From DAHUXN01 sp963811805 (lineage in GTDB: Bacteria; Acidobacteriota; Terriglobia; Acidiferrales; UBA7541), in the NCBI GenBank assembly GCA_963811805.1, contig CAWESU010000001.1:2728001-2792000 (forward strand): DNA of 64,000 nucleotides, written 5' to 3'. The translations under genes and the position numbers were made by a program. Each line of letters begins with the position of its first letter. Position 1 is the stretch's first letter. Shown here in pieces: positions 7,797 to 15,284 of this stretch. The notes beneath the pieces are model-generated. The model was not told the origin of the DNA. It saw only the letters and a list, made by a program, of their open reading frames with translations, and searched no databases.

Positions 7797-9953
7797 ATGG
7801 CACATCAAACGAGTATTGAAATTGGCGGACGCGAGATGAGTTTTGAGACGGGCAAGATGGCCCGTCAGGCCAATGGCGCCGTGGTTCTTCGCTATGGCGA
7901 TACGGTAGTGCTTGCGACCGCTTGTATGGATAACAAAGCCACGGAAAAGGGTTTTCTTCCGCTGACCGTGGATTACCGCGAGTACACATATTCCGCTGGA
8001 AAAATTCCCGGCGGATTTTTCAAGAGAGAAGGGCGCCCGACAGAACGCGAGATCCTGGTCTCGAGGCTGATCGACCGCCCGCTGCGTCCGCTGTTTCCGG
8101 AGGGTTGGTCCACGGAGACGCAAATCGTCAGCATGGTTCTCTCCGCGGACAGCGAGAATGATCCCGACGTTCTGGGCGTGACGGCGGCGTCGGCGGCGCT
8201 GTATTGCTCGAACATTCCCTTCGATAAGCCCATCGCCGCGGTTCGCGTCGGCCTGCTTGAAGGGCGGCTGGTGGTGAATCCAACGGTGGCCGAGCAGAAG
8301 ACGAGCCTGCTGAACATCGTGGTCGCCGGTTCGGAGCAAGCGATTGTGATGGTGGAAGCCGGCGCGCTGGAAGTTTCTGAGGAGACGGTCACCGACGCTT
8401 TGGCCTTCGGCCACGAACAGATCAAGAAAATCATCGGAGCGATTCGCGAACTGCACACCGCGGTCAATCCGAAAAAAGCGGCCGTCGCGCCGCCGATGTT
8501 CGACGAAGCGCTGGCTAAGAAAATCGAGTCGAAATATGGCGAACGGCTACACGATGCGCTGGACACCGCGAAGTACGAGAAGCTCGAGAGCTATGGTCGC
8601 GTGGCCGCCATCGAGAAGGAAATGCTGGCGGAGATTCCCGAGGAAGACGAAGAAAAGCGCAAACTGGCCAGCCGCGCTTTCGAGCGTTTGCGCGAGCGGC
8701 TTTTCCGCGACGACATCATCAAGAAGCATCGCCGGCCGGACGCGCGCGCGTTCGATCAGATTCGCCAGATCACCTGTGAGGCCCGGTTGCTGCCGCGCGT
8801 GCATGGCTCGGCGCTCTTCACCCGCGGAGAAACGCAGGCGCTCGCTACCGTCACGCTTGGTACCAAAGATGATATGCAGCGCCTTGATCTGCTCTTCGAG
8901 CAGGACGTTTTCAAGCGCTTCATGCTGCATTACAATTTCCCACCGTTCTCCGTCGGCGAAGTGAAAATGCTCCGCGGCCCCGGCCGCCGCGAAGTGGGCC
9001 ACGGCGCTCTTGCCGAGCGCGCGCTGGCTAACTTGATTCCACCCGAAGCGGAATTTCCCTACGCGATTCGCGTGGTCTCCGACATTCTCGAATCCAACGG
9101 CTCGTCGTCGATGGCTTCCGTCTGCGGCGGCTGCCTCGCCTTGATGGACGCCGGCGTACCGATCAAGTCGGCGTGCGCGGGAATCGCCATGGGCCTTGTG
9201 GTGGAAGGGAACGACTACGCCATCCTGACCGACATCGCCGGCGCGGAGGATCACTACGGCGACATGGACTTCAAAGTTGCCGGAACGCGCGAAGGCATCA
9301 CCGCTTTGCAAATGGATATCAAAGTTTTCGGCGTGAGCATCGCGATGATGCGTGAAGCGCTGGCGCAGGCGCGCAAAGCTCGCTTCGAAATTCTCGACAA
9401 GATGCAGGCAGCCATGCCGGCGGTGCGCGCTGAGATTTCCGAGTACGCTCCTCACCTGTCCATCTTGAATATTCCCACGGACAAGATCCGCGACCTCATC
9501 GGCCCCGGCGGAAAGAACATTCGCTCGATCACCGAATCAACTGGCTCGAAGATCGACGTGAGCGACGACGGCACCGTTCACATCTTCGCTGTCGACGGCA
9601 AATCCGCGGAGGAAGCCCTGCGGCGTGTGCGTGAAGTGACGGCTACGGCCGAGATCGGCAAAACCTATCTGGGCAAAGTCGTCCGCATCGCCGAATTCGG
9701 CGCGTTCGTGGAGCTCTTCCCGGGCACCGACGGCCTGCTGCACATCAGCGAAATCGCTGAGCAGCGCATTCGTTCGGTGCGCGACGCGCTGAAGGAAGGC
9801 GACCAGGTGATGGTGAAAGTGCTGGCCATCGAGGGCAATAAAATCAAGCTGAGCCGCAAAGCCCTGCTGCGCGAGGCCCGCGAGAAGCAGAAGCCGGCCG
9901 AGACGGCAGGCGCAGGACAGCAAGCGTCAGCTGCCGACGCTGCCGGCAAGTAA
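7797..9953 (+). CDS. pnp: Polyribonucleotide nucleotidyltransferase (PNPase)
   Basis: 718 residues. Phosphorolytic 3'-5' exoribonuclease of RNA decay. Order: RNase PH domain 1 (from GGREMSFETGKMARQ), an alpha-helical linker, RNase PH domain 2 with the catalytic block around GDMDFKVAGT, then a KH domain (GPGGKNIRSI) and an S1 domain (GAFVELFPGTDGLLHISE), ending in an Ala-rich tail. ATG at 7797 follows AAAGGA. It is downstream of rpsO, and transcription ends at the strong hairpin right after the gene. Confidence 0.97.
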   Translation: MAHQTSIEIGGREMSFETGKMARQANGAVVLRYGDTVVLATACMDNKATEKGFLPLTVDYREYTYSAGKIPGGFFKREGRPTEREILVSRLIDRPLRPLFPEGWSTETQIVSMVLSADSENDPDVLGVTAASAALYCSNIPFDKPIAAVRVGLLEGRLVVNPTVAEQKTSLLNIVVAGSEQAIVMVEAGALEVSEETVTDALAFGHEQIKKIIGAIRELHTAVNPKKAAVAPPMFDEALAKKIESKYGERLHDALDTAKYEKLESYGRVAAIEKEMLAEIPEEDEEKRKLASRAFERLRERLFRDDIIKKHRRPDARAFDQIRQITCEARLLPRVHGSALFTRGETQALATVTLGTKDDMQRLDLLFEQDVFKRFMLHYNFPPFSVGEVKMLRGPGRREVGHGALAERALANLIPPEAEFPYAIRVVSDILESNGSSSMASVCGGCLALMDAGVPIKSACAGIAMGLVVEGNDYAILTDIAGAEDHYGDMDFKVAGTREGITALQMDIKVFGVSIAMMREALAQARKARFEILDKMQAAMPAVRAEISEYAPHLSILNIPTDKIRDLIGPGGKNIRSITESTGSKIDVSDDGTVHIFAVDGKSAEEALRRVREVTATAEIGKTYLGKVVRIAEFGAFVELFPGTDGLLHISEIAEQRIRSVRDALKEGDQVMVKVLAIEGNKIKLSRKALLREAREKQKPAETAGAGQQASAADAAGK

Positions 9954-9982
9954 GAACGGCGTCCGCCTGAACGTGAAATGGG

Positions 9983-10014
9983 AAAAGGGGAGGCGATTTT
10001 CGCCCCCCCTTTTT
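9983..10014. terminator. Bidirectional rho-independent terminator between pnp and murA
   Basis: An A-rich/G-rich arm (AAAAGGGG-a-GGCG), a short ATTTT loop and the complementary CGCC-c-CCCCTTTTT arm form a long hairpin flanked by A on one side and T on the other. It can end pnp on the plus strand and murA, whose stop is at 10018-10020, on the minus strand. Confidence 0.85.
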
Positions 10015-10017
10015 ATT

Positions 10018-11292
10018 TCAGGACGATTCCTGATTGACGCGCTCGATTCGCGCGCCGAGGGCTTTGAGTTTGTTTTCGATGCGCTCATAACCGCGGTCGA
10101 TGTGGTAGACGCGATCGACGATGGTGGTGTTTTCGGCGACGAGGCCAGCGAGGACGAGCGAAGCGCTGGCGCGCAGGTCCGATGCGATGATCGTGGTACC
10201 GCTCAATCTTGTTGGGCCGTGGACGATCGCTTTTCGTCCGTCGATTTCGATGTTCGCGCCCATGCGTATGATTTCACTCGCGTGCATGAAGCGATTTTCG
10301 AAAATCGTCTCGGTGATGACGGAATCGCCTTCGGCCTGAGTGGCCAGTGCCATATATTGCGCCTGCATATCGGTGGCAAAGCCGGGATATTCTTCGGTGG
10401 TCACGTCGGCGGCGCGCAGCTTGCCCGGCGCGCGCACGCGCAGGCTGCTTTTGCTTTCCGCGGTGATTTCCGCACCGCATTCGACGAGCTTGTCGATGAT
10501 GGCGGCGAGGTCGCGCGGCTCGCATTCAGTGAGCAAAACATTTCCGCGAGTGATCGCGCCAGCAACCAAAAATGTGCCGGCCTCGATCCGATCGGGAATC
10601 ACTCTATGGGTCGCGCCGTGGAGTTTTTCCACGCCGCGCACACGAATCGTCGAGCTTCCCGCTCCTTCGATTTTCGCGCCCATCTTGATGAGCAAATCGG
10701 CAAGGTCGGTGACTTCCGGCTCACGCGCCGCATTCGAGAGCACCGTTTCGCCTTCCGCCAGCGTGGCGGCCATCAACACGTTCTCTGTGCCGGTCACGGT
10801 GATTTTGTCGAAATGAATTGCCGCGCCGTGAAGGCGCTCGATGCGCGCCTCGACGTAACCGTGCTCGGTGGTCATCTTCGCGCCCATCTTTTCGAGCGCT
10901 TGAATGTGCAGGTCGATGGGCCGCGCGCCGATGGCGCATCCGCCGGGAAGGGAAACGCGCGCATAGCCGAATCGCGCGACCAGCGGGCCAAGCGTGAGCA
11001 CCGAAGCACGCATGGTCTTAACGAGCTCGTAGGGCGCCTCGGCGTGCGAAATTTCTTCGGTTTGAATGGTCATCGCCGAGGGCGGCACGTCCTGCGCGAT
11101 GACGTGCACTTTCATGTGCGCGAGCAATTTGGCCATGGTTACGATGTCGCGCACGCGCGGGATATTGTCGAGCTGAACTTTTTCCGAAGTCAGCAGCGCC
11201 GCGGCCATGATGGGAAGCGCGGCATTTTTCGCGCCGCTGATGCGCACTGTTCCTTCGAGTGGCCTGCCGCCTTGAATGCTGAACTTATCCAT
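10018..11292 (-). CDS. murA: UDP-N-acetylglucosamine 1-carboxyvinyltransferase
   Basis: 424 residues. MurA transfers enolpyruvate from PEP to UDP-GlcNAc, the first committed step of peptidoglycan synthesis. The PEP-binding KN pair (Lys22-Asn23, SGAKNAALP) and the loop Cys119 (LPGGCAIGARPIDLHI), which is the fosfomycin target, are present. It is the last gene of a run transcribed NagZ fusion, murQ, murA, with 21 bp after murQ. This couples MurNAc degradation with new precursor synthesis. Confidence 0.96.
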   Translation of the reverse strand: MDKFSIQGGRPLEGTVRISGAKNAALPIMAAALLTSEKVQLDNIPRVRDIVTMAKLLAHMKVHVIAQDVPPSAMTIQTEEISHAEAPYELVKTMRASVLTLGPLVARFGYARVSLPGGCAIGARPIDLHIQALEKMGAKMTTEHGYVEARIERLHGAAIHFDKITVTGTENVLMAATLAEGETVLSNAAREPEVTDLADLLIKMGAKIEGAGSSTIRVRGVEKLHGATHRVIPDRIEAGTFLVAGAITRGNVLLTECEPRDLAAIIDKLVECGAEITAESKSSLRVRAPGKLRAADVTTEEYPGFATDMQAQYMALATQAEGDSVITETIFENRFMHASEIIRMGANIEIDGRKAIVHGPTRLSGTTIIASDLRASASLVLAGLVAENTTIVDRVYHIDRGYERIENKLKALGARIERVNQESS

Positions 11293-11313
11293 GCCGCCCT
11301 CTTCGAGTTTTCT

Positions 11314-12231
11314 TCATACGTGATGCTTGCTCGCGTCACGGAGAGTTTTGCGAACGTCGCCGCCGTGTGCTGCCAAAGCGCGCTGTGCCGCCGAGGCATC
11401 AAGCCCAGACTTCAGCATCACGAGCGCCACGCGAAGATCTCCAGACGCCTGCTTTAGGGTGCGTTCTGCGGTTCGTCGGTCTGCTCCCGTGGCTTCTCCG
11501 AGATTCCGCACGGCGCGCTTGCACAACTTCTGATTGGACTTGGCGACCCCGATCATCCAATTGTCGTAGATGTAGCCGAGACGCGTCATCGTTGCAGTGG
11601 AAATCATGTTCAACACCATTTTTTGCGCCGTACCGGATTTCATGCGCGTCGAACCGGCGATGACTTCGCGTCCAGTCACCGGCGCAATGGCCAAGTCGGC
11701 CATGCGCGAAATCGGCGTTGCGCGATTAGTCGTCAGTGCAATCGTATACACGCCGTGCTTTCGCGCAAATTCCAGCGCGCCGAGCACGTAGGGAGTGGAG
11801 CCGCTGGCGGCGAGGCCAATCACGATGTCGCCGGCGCGCAATCCCCGAGCGCGCAAGTCTCGTGCGCCGTTCCCGGGGTGATCCTCAGCGCCCTCTATGG
11901 AAGCAGTGAGTGCGCGGTTCCCGCCGGCAATGATTCCTTGCACGAGAGTTCGCCTGACACCGAAAGTTGGCGGAACTTCGGACGCGTCCAGCACGCCGAG
12001 CCGCCCGCTGGTGCCCGCGCCGACATAAAACAGGCGCCCACCCTTGCGCAGGCGCGCGACAATTTCGTCGACGGCGCGCGCGATTTTCGGAATCTCGCGG
12101 CGCACGGCTCTCGCGACATGTGCATCTTCACGGTTGATCACACGCAGGATTTCTCGCGTCGGCTTCAAATCCAGATTTGTCGAGCGCGGATTGCGCTGCT
12201 CAGTGGCGACTAGACTCTTGGTACGCATCAC
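11314..12231 (-). CDS. murQ: N-acetylmuramic acid 6-phosphate etherase
   Basis: 305 residues. MurQ removes the lactyl ether from MurNAc-6-phosphate to give GlcNAc-6-phosphate and D-lactate in the cytoplasm. The SIS sugar-phosphate fold shows GAGTSGRLGVLDASE, with the family Glu in DASEVPPTFG, and the later GLAASGSTPYV block. It lies 78 bp downstream of the NagZ-hydrolase fusion and 21 bp before murA. Substrate could come from the kinase at 23.1 kb. Confidence 0.95.
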   Translation of the reverse strand: MMRTKSLVATEQRNPRSTNLDLKPTREILRVINREDAHVARAVRREIPKIARAVDEIVARLRKGGRLFYVGAGTSGRLGVLDASEVPPTFGVRRTLVQGIIAGGNRALTASIEGAEDHPGNGARDLRARGLRAGDIVIGLAASGSTPYVLGALEFARKHGVYTIALTTNRATPISRMADLAIAPVTGREVIAGSTRMKSGTAQKMVLNMISTATMTRLGYIYDNWMIGVAKSNQKLCKRAVRNLGEATGADRRTAERTLKQASGDLRVALVMLKSGLDASAAQRALAAHGGDVRKTLRDASKHHV

Positions 12232-12309
12232 TCCCGAAGATTATAACTGCACTACGGAATGAATCGCGGCGCCATCAAGCGCTCAGGTGCGAAGATTGTG
12301 CAGTTCCGG

Positions 12310-15207
12310 TTACTGTTTGCCGGACTGGCCCGCGGCGAGGCCCAGCGCTTGGAGAATGGCGTCGTGCAGCGCCGGGCGCACCTGGCGGATTTTGTCGTTT
12401 GCTGCGGAGGGATTGACGCGATTGGTGAGAAGGATGACGAACAGATCCTTTTGCGAATCGATCCAGATGGATGTGCCGGTGAATCCGTTGTGGCCGTAGG
12501 TCCGCGGCGAAAAATAATGGCCGCTGGATGAATCGCCTGTCGGAACGTCCCATCCCAGCGTGCGTGCCGAATCGCCCACGGCGACGCGCGCGGTGAATTG
12601 CGTGACAATCGCGCCCGGCAAGATGCGCTGCTGCGCGTATATCCCGACATTGAGCATCATCTGCGCAAACGCAGCAACGTCGGCGGCGGTGCTGAACAAT
12701 CCCGCGTGACCGGCCACTCCGCCGAGAGCGAACGCGTTCGCGTCGTCCACTTCTCCGTGCAATTGCCGCTTTCGATAGGCGGCGTCGTTTTGCGTGGGCG
12801 CGATTCTGGCACGCAACACCCGCGGCGGATTGAAATACGAATCGTTCATGCCGAGCGGGTCGAAAATATTTTCGCGCGCGTATTGGTCGAGGGTTTTACC
12901 GGTCAGCCGTTCCACGATGTCGCCGAGGAGGATGAAGCCAAGATCGGAATACTCGATTTTCGTGCCGGGCGCGGAGACCAGATGTTCCGCGTACAACTGC
13001 TGGCGCATTTCCGCGGGGCTTGATGAAGAGTTGTAGAGGTCGCGATGCGCGGGAAGGCCGGAAGTGTGTAGGAGAAGCTCTCGAATGGTGATTGTCTGTG
13101 CCCATTCGGGATTCGGCCCAGCCTGCTGATGCGCGAGATAACGAGACACCGGCGCGTCCAAGTCCACTTCGTTGTCCGCCGCGAGCAGCATGATTGCCGT
13201 GGCGGTCACGATCGGCTTGGTGAGCGACGCCAAATCGTAAATCGTATCGGCATTCACCGCCGGCGACTTTGCCGGGTAACTCAGCCGGCCGAACGGATGC
13301 ACGATGAGCTGATCGTGCAATCCAACGGCGAGCACGCCTCCCGGAAAAGCGCCGTCGGCAACGGCGCCGTCCAAAATTGTAAACGCGGGTTTCAGTTTTG
13401 CGGTGAGCGCGGCGGGAGCTGGCGTGAGCACCATCGGATTTGCAGCTACACGCAAGCCGTCGCCGAGTTTTGCCACGCCCGGAACGGAGACGGGAAGCTG
13501 GCCGCCAATCGCCGTTTGACCAAAAATTGCGCGAGCCATGGCGCGCTGCACGGCGTCCTGCGTGCCGAATGCGGCAATCCACGTCTTTGCGTTGGGAAAT
13601 TGCGCAACAAGGTACGGACTGCCGAGGGACGCAACGATTGTTGGCTTTCCAGAGGCAATGAGTTTGTTCAAAAGTGCGATTTCCTCGGCGGGCAAGCCGA
13701 CGCTGCCCTTGCGGTCCGCGACTTTCACGAAGACGGTGGCGATGGCGACGTCATACGTATCGGGCGCGGGCAATTGAACTGAGCTGGCTTTCACGAAATT
13801 TGTGTCCACGCGCACCGTTTGCAGCGAGCCGGCGCGGTCGCGCAGTTCCTGTTCGATGAGTACGCCGGGATACGGATCAGGGTCGCCGGAGACAACGAGC
13901 AGAAGCACCCGCGTCGGCTTTGCGGCGTCGAGCGGCAGAATTTTCGGGTTGTCGCGAAGAAGGGTGATACCACGATCGGCGATGTCTTGCGCCTCGGTTT
14001 TGAATTTCGGCGAGCCAAAGACAGTGTTCAGGCGATTCAAATCGGTCAAGCGTTGTTGCTCGAGATTCAATTGCGCCTTGGCGCGCAAAATGCGGCGCAC
14101 GGCTTCGTTGACTCTTGCGATGGGCAGTTCGCCAGACTCGACGCCCTCTTTCATCGCGGCGATGGCCGCGTCGGGATTTGGCGGAATGAGCAGCACGTCG
14201 ATGCCGGCATTGATGGCGCGGACGGCGACGTTCGGCGGCGAATCGATGGCGGTCACGCCGGCCATATCGAGCGCGTCGGTTACTTCAATTCCGTCGAAGC
14301 CCATTTTCTTACGCAGCAAATCAGTCAGAATGAGCGGCGAGAGCGTGGCGGGAATATTTTTATTGGGTTCGAGCGCGGGCACGACGAGGTGCCCGGACAT
14401 CACCGCGCCTACCCCCGCGGAAATCGCAGCGCGGAACGGGACGAGCTCGACGCGATTGAGCTCGGCAAGGTCGCCAGGGACGACGGGAACGGAAATGTGC
14501 GAGTCGGTGTTGACGTCACCGTGGCCGGGAAAATGTTTTGCGGTGGCCATGGCGCCATTTTCCTGGACGCCGCGAACGAACTGCGCGACGAATTGCGCCA
14601 CGAGCGCGGGGTCCTCGCCAAACGAGCGCGTGTTGATGATCGGATTATCGGGATTATCGTTGACGTCGGCGACCGGAGCGAAAATCCAATTCAAGCCTGC
14701 GGCGCGCGCTTCGATGGCGGTGATTTTTCCCATTGTGAAGGCATCGCGCGGGTCGCCGGTGGCGGCGATGGCCATCGCCGAGGGAAGAGAAGTTCCGTCG
14801 GCCAGGCGCATTGCGGTTCCGTTTTCGAAATCGGCGGCGACAAACAGCGGAATTTTCGCGGCGCGCTGCAGCTCATTCGAAAGCGCCGCGGTGGGATAAA
14901 CCTGGCTGCGCTCGATGCCCGTGGGCGTGCGCTGCGCCTGCAGGATGAGGCCGCCGATGTGCCGGTCTTTCACTTCGCGGAGAAGGTCGCGAAAATCGGG
15001 ATCTTCGGTGGAAGTGAAGCGGCCCCAGTAGTAGACCATCACCATTTGCCCGAGCTTTTCGTCGAGAGTCATTTTGGCGAGGGTCTGCTGCACCCATTTT
15101 TCGCCGGCTTGCGTTCGCGACGGCGCGGTTGCTTTATTTTTTTGAGCGCTGAGGGCGGGGGTCATAAGAAAAAGAAGCGCAACGATCAGTATGCCGCGCT
15201 CACGCAT
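12310..15207 (-). CDS. Secreted fusion: GH3 NagZ-like glycosidase plus AmiE/class C-type serine hydrolase
   Basis: 965 residues with a signal peptide (residues 1-21, ending ALSAQ). Residues about 35-380 are a GH3 domain: KHFPGHGDVNTDSH at 224-237 carries the NagZ loop histidine, and Asp311 in EVTDALDM is the expected nucleophile. Residues about 405-580 resemble the second domain of Gram-positive NagZ. Residues about 600-965 are a beta-lactamase-fold serine hydrolase: SLTK at 661-664, Tyr753 (YSD) and GHNGFTGTS at 905-913. The family reading is removal of GlcNAc from muropeptides plus cleavage of an amide or peptide. In B. subtilis NagZ and AmiE are separate neighbours; here they are one chain. 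Confidence 0.9.
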   Translation of the reverse strand: MRERGILIVALLFLMTPALSAQKNKATAPSRTQAGEKWVQQTLAKMTLDEKLGQMVMVYYWGRFTSTEDPDFRDLLREVKDRHIGGLILQAQRTPTGIERSQVYPTAALSNELQRAAKIPLFVAADFENGTAMRLADGTSLPSAMAIAATGDPRDAFTMGKITAIEARAAGLNWIFAPVADVNDNPDNPIINTRSFGEDPALVAQFVAQFVRGVQENGAMATAKHFPGHGDVNTDSHISVPVVPGDLAELNRVELVPFRAAISAGVGAVMSGHLVVPALEPNKNIPATLSPLILTDLLRKKMGFDGIEVTDALDMAGVTAIDSPPNVAVRAINAGIDVLLIPPNPDAAIAAMKEGVESGELPIARVNEAVRRILRAKAQLNLEQQRLTDLNRLNTVFGSPKFKTEAQDIADRGITLLRDNPKILPLDAAKPTRVLLLVVSGDPDPYPGVLIEQELRDRAGSLQTVRVDTNFVKASSVQLPAPDTYDVAIATVFVKVADRKGSVGLPAEEIALLNKLIASGKPTIVASLGSPYLVAQFPNAKTWIAAFGTQDAVQRAMARAIFGQTAIGGQLPVSVPGVAKLGDGLRVAANPMVLTPAPAALTAKLKPAFTILDGAVADGAFPGGVLAVGLHDQLIVHPFGRLSYPAKSPAVNADTIYDLASLTKPIVTATAIMLLAADNEVDLDAPVSRYLAHQQAGPNPEWAQTITIRELLLHTSGLPAHRDLYNSSSSPAEMRQQLYAEHLVSAPGTKIEYSDLGFILLGDIVERLTGKTLDQYARENIFDPLGMNDSYFNPPRVLRARIAPTQNDAAYRKRQLHGEVDDANAFALGGVAGHAGLFSTAADVAAFAQMMLNVGIYAQQRILPGAIVTQFTARVAVGDSARTLGWDVPTGDSSSGHYFSPRTYGHNGFTGTSIWIDSQKDLFVILLTNRVNPSAANDKIRQVRPALHDAILQALGLAAGQSGKQ

Positions 15208-15243
15208 CGGCCGGCAAAGAAAATTGGAGAAGAGATTCCGGAG

Positions 15244-15272
15244 TTGACGCGTTCATTGCGCGGCTGTATATA
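15244..15272 (+). promoter_or_regulatory. Promoter between the two divergent fusion genes
   Basis: TTGACG (15244-15249), 17 bp, TATATA (15267-15272): near-consensus for the plus-strand gene, with a predicted start near 15279 and hence a very short leader before ATG 15285. TATATA is its own complement. Read on the minus strand with TTGTGC (15290-15295) at 17 bp, it could also serve the NagZ fusion gene. Confidence 0.65.
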
Positions 15273-15284
15273 GCACACGGCTCC

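Noticed and set aside
9973..11457. 494-residue plus-strand frame over murA
   Set aside because: Opposite a complete MurA with the active-site Cys and KN pair; no recognisable motif of its own.
13819..15273. 484-residue plus-strand frame over the NagZ fusion
   Set aside because: Mirror frame of the GH3 domain with Arg/Gly/Asp-rich translation.
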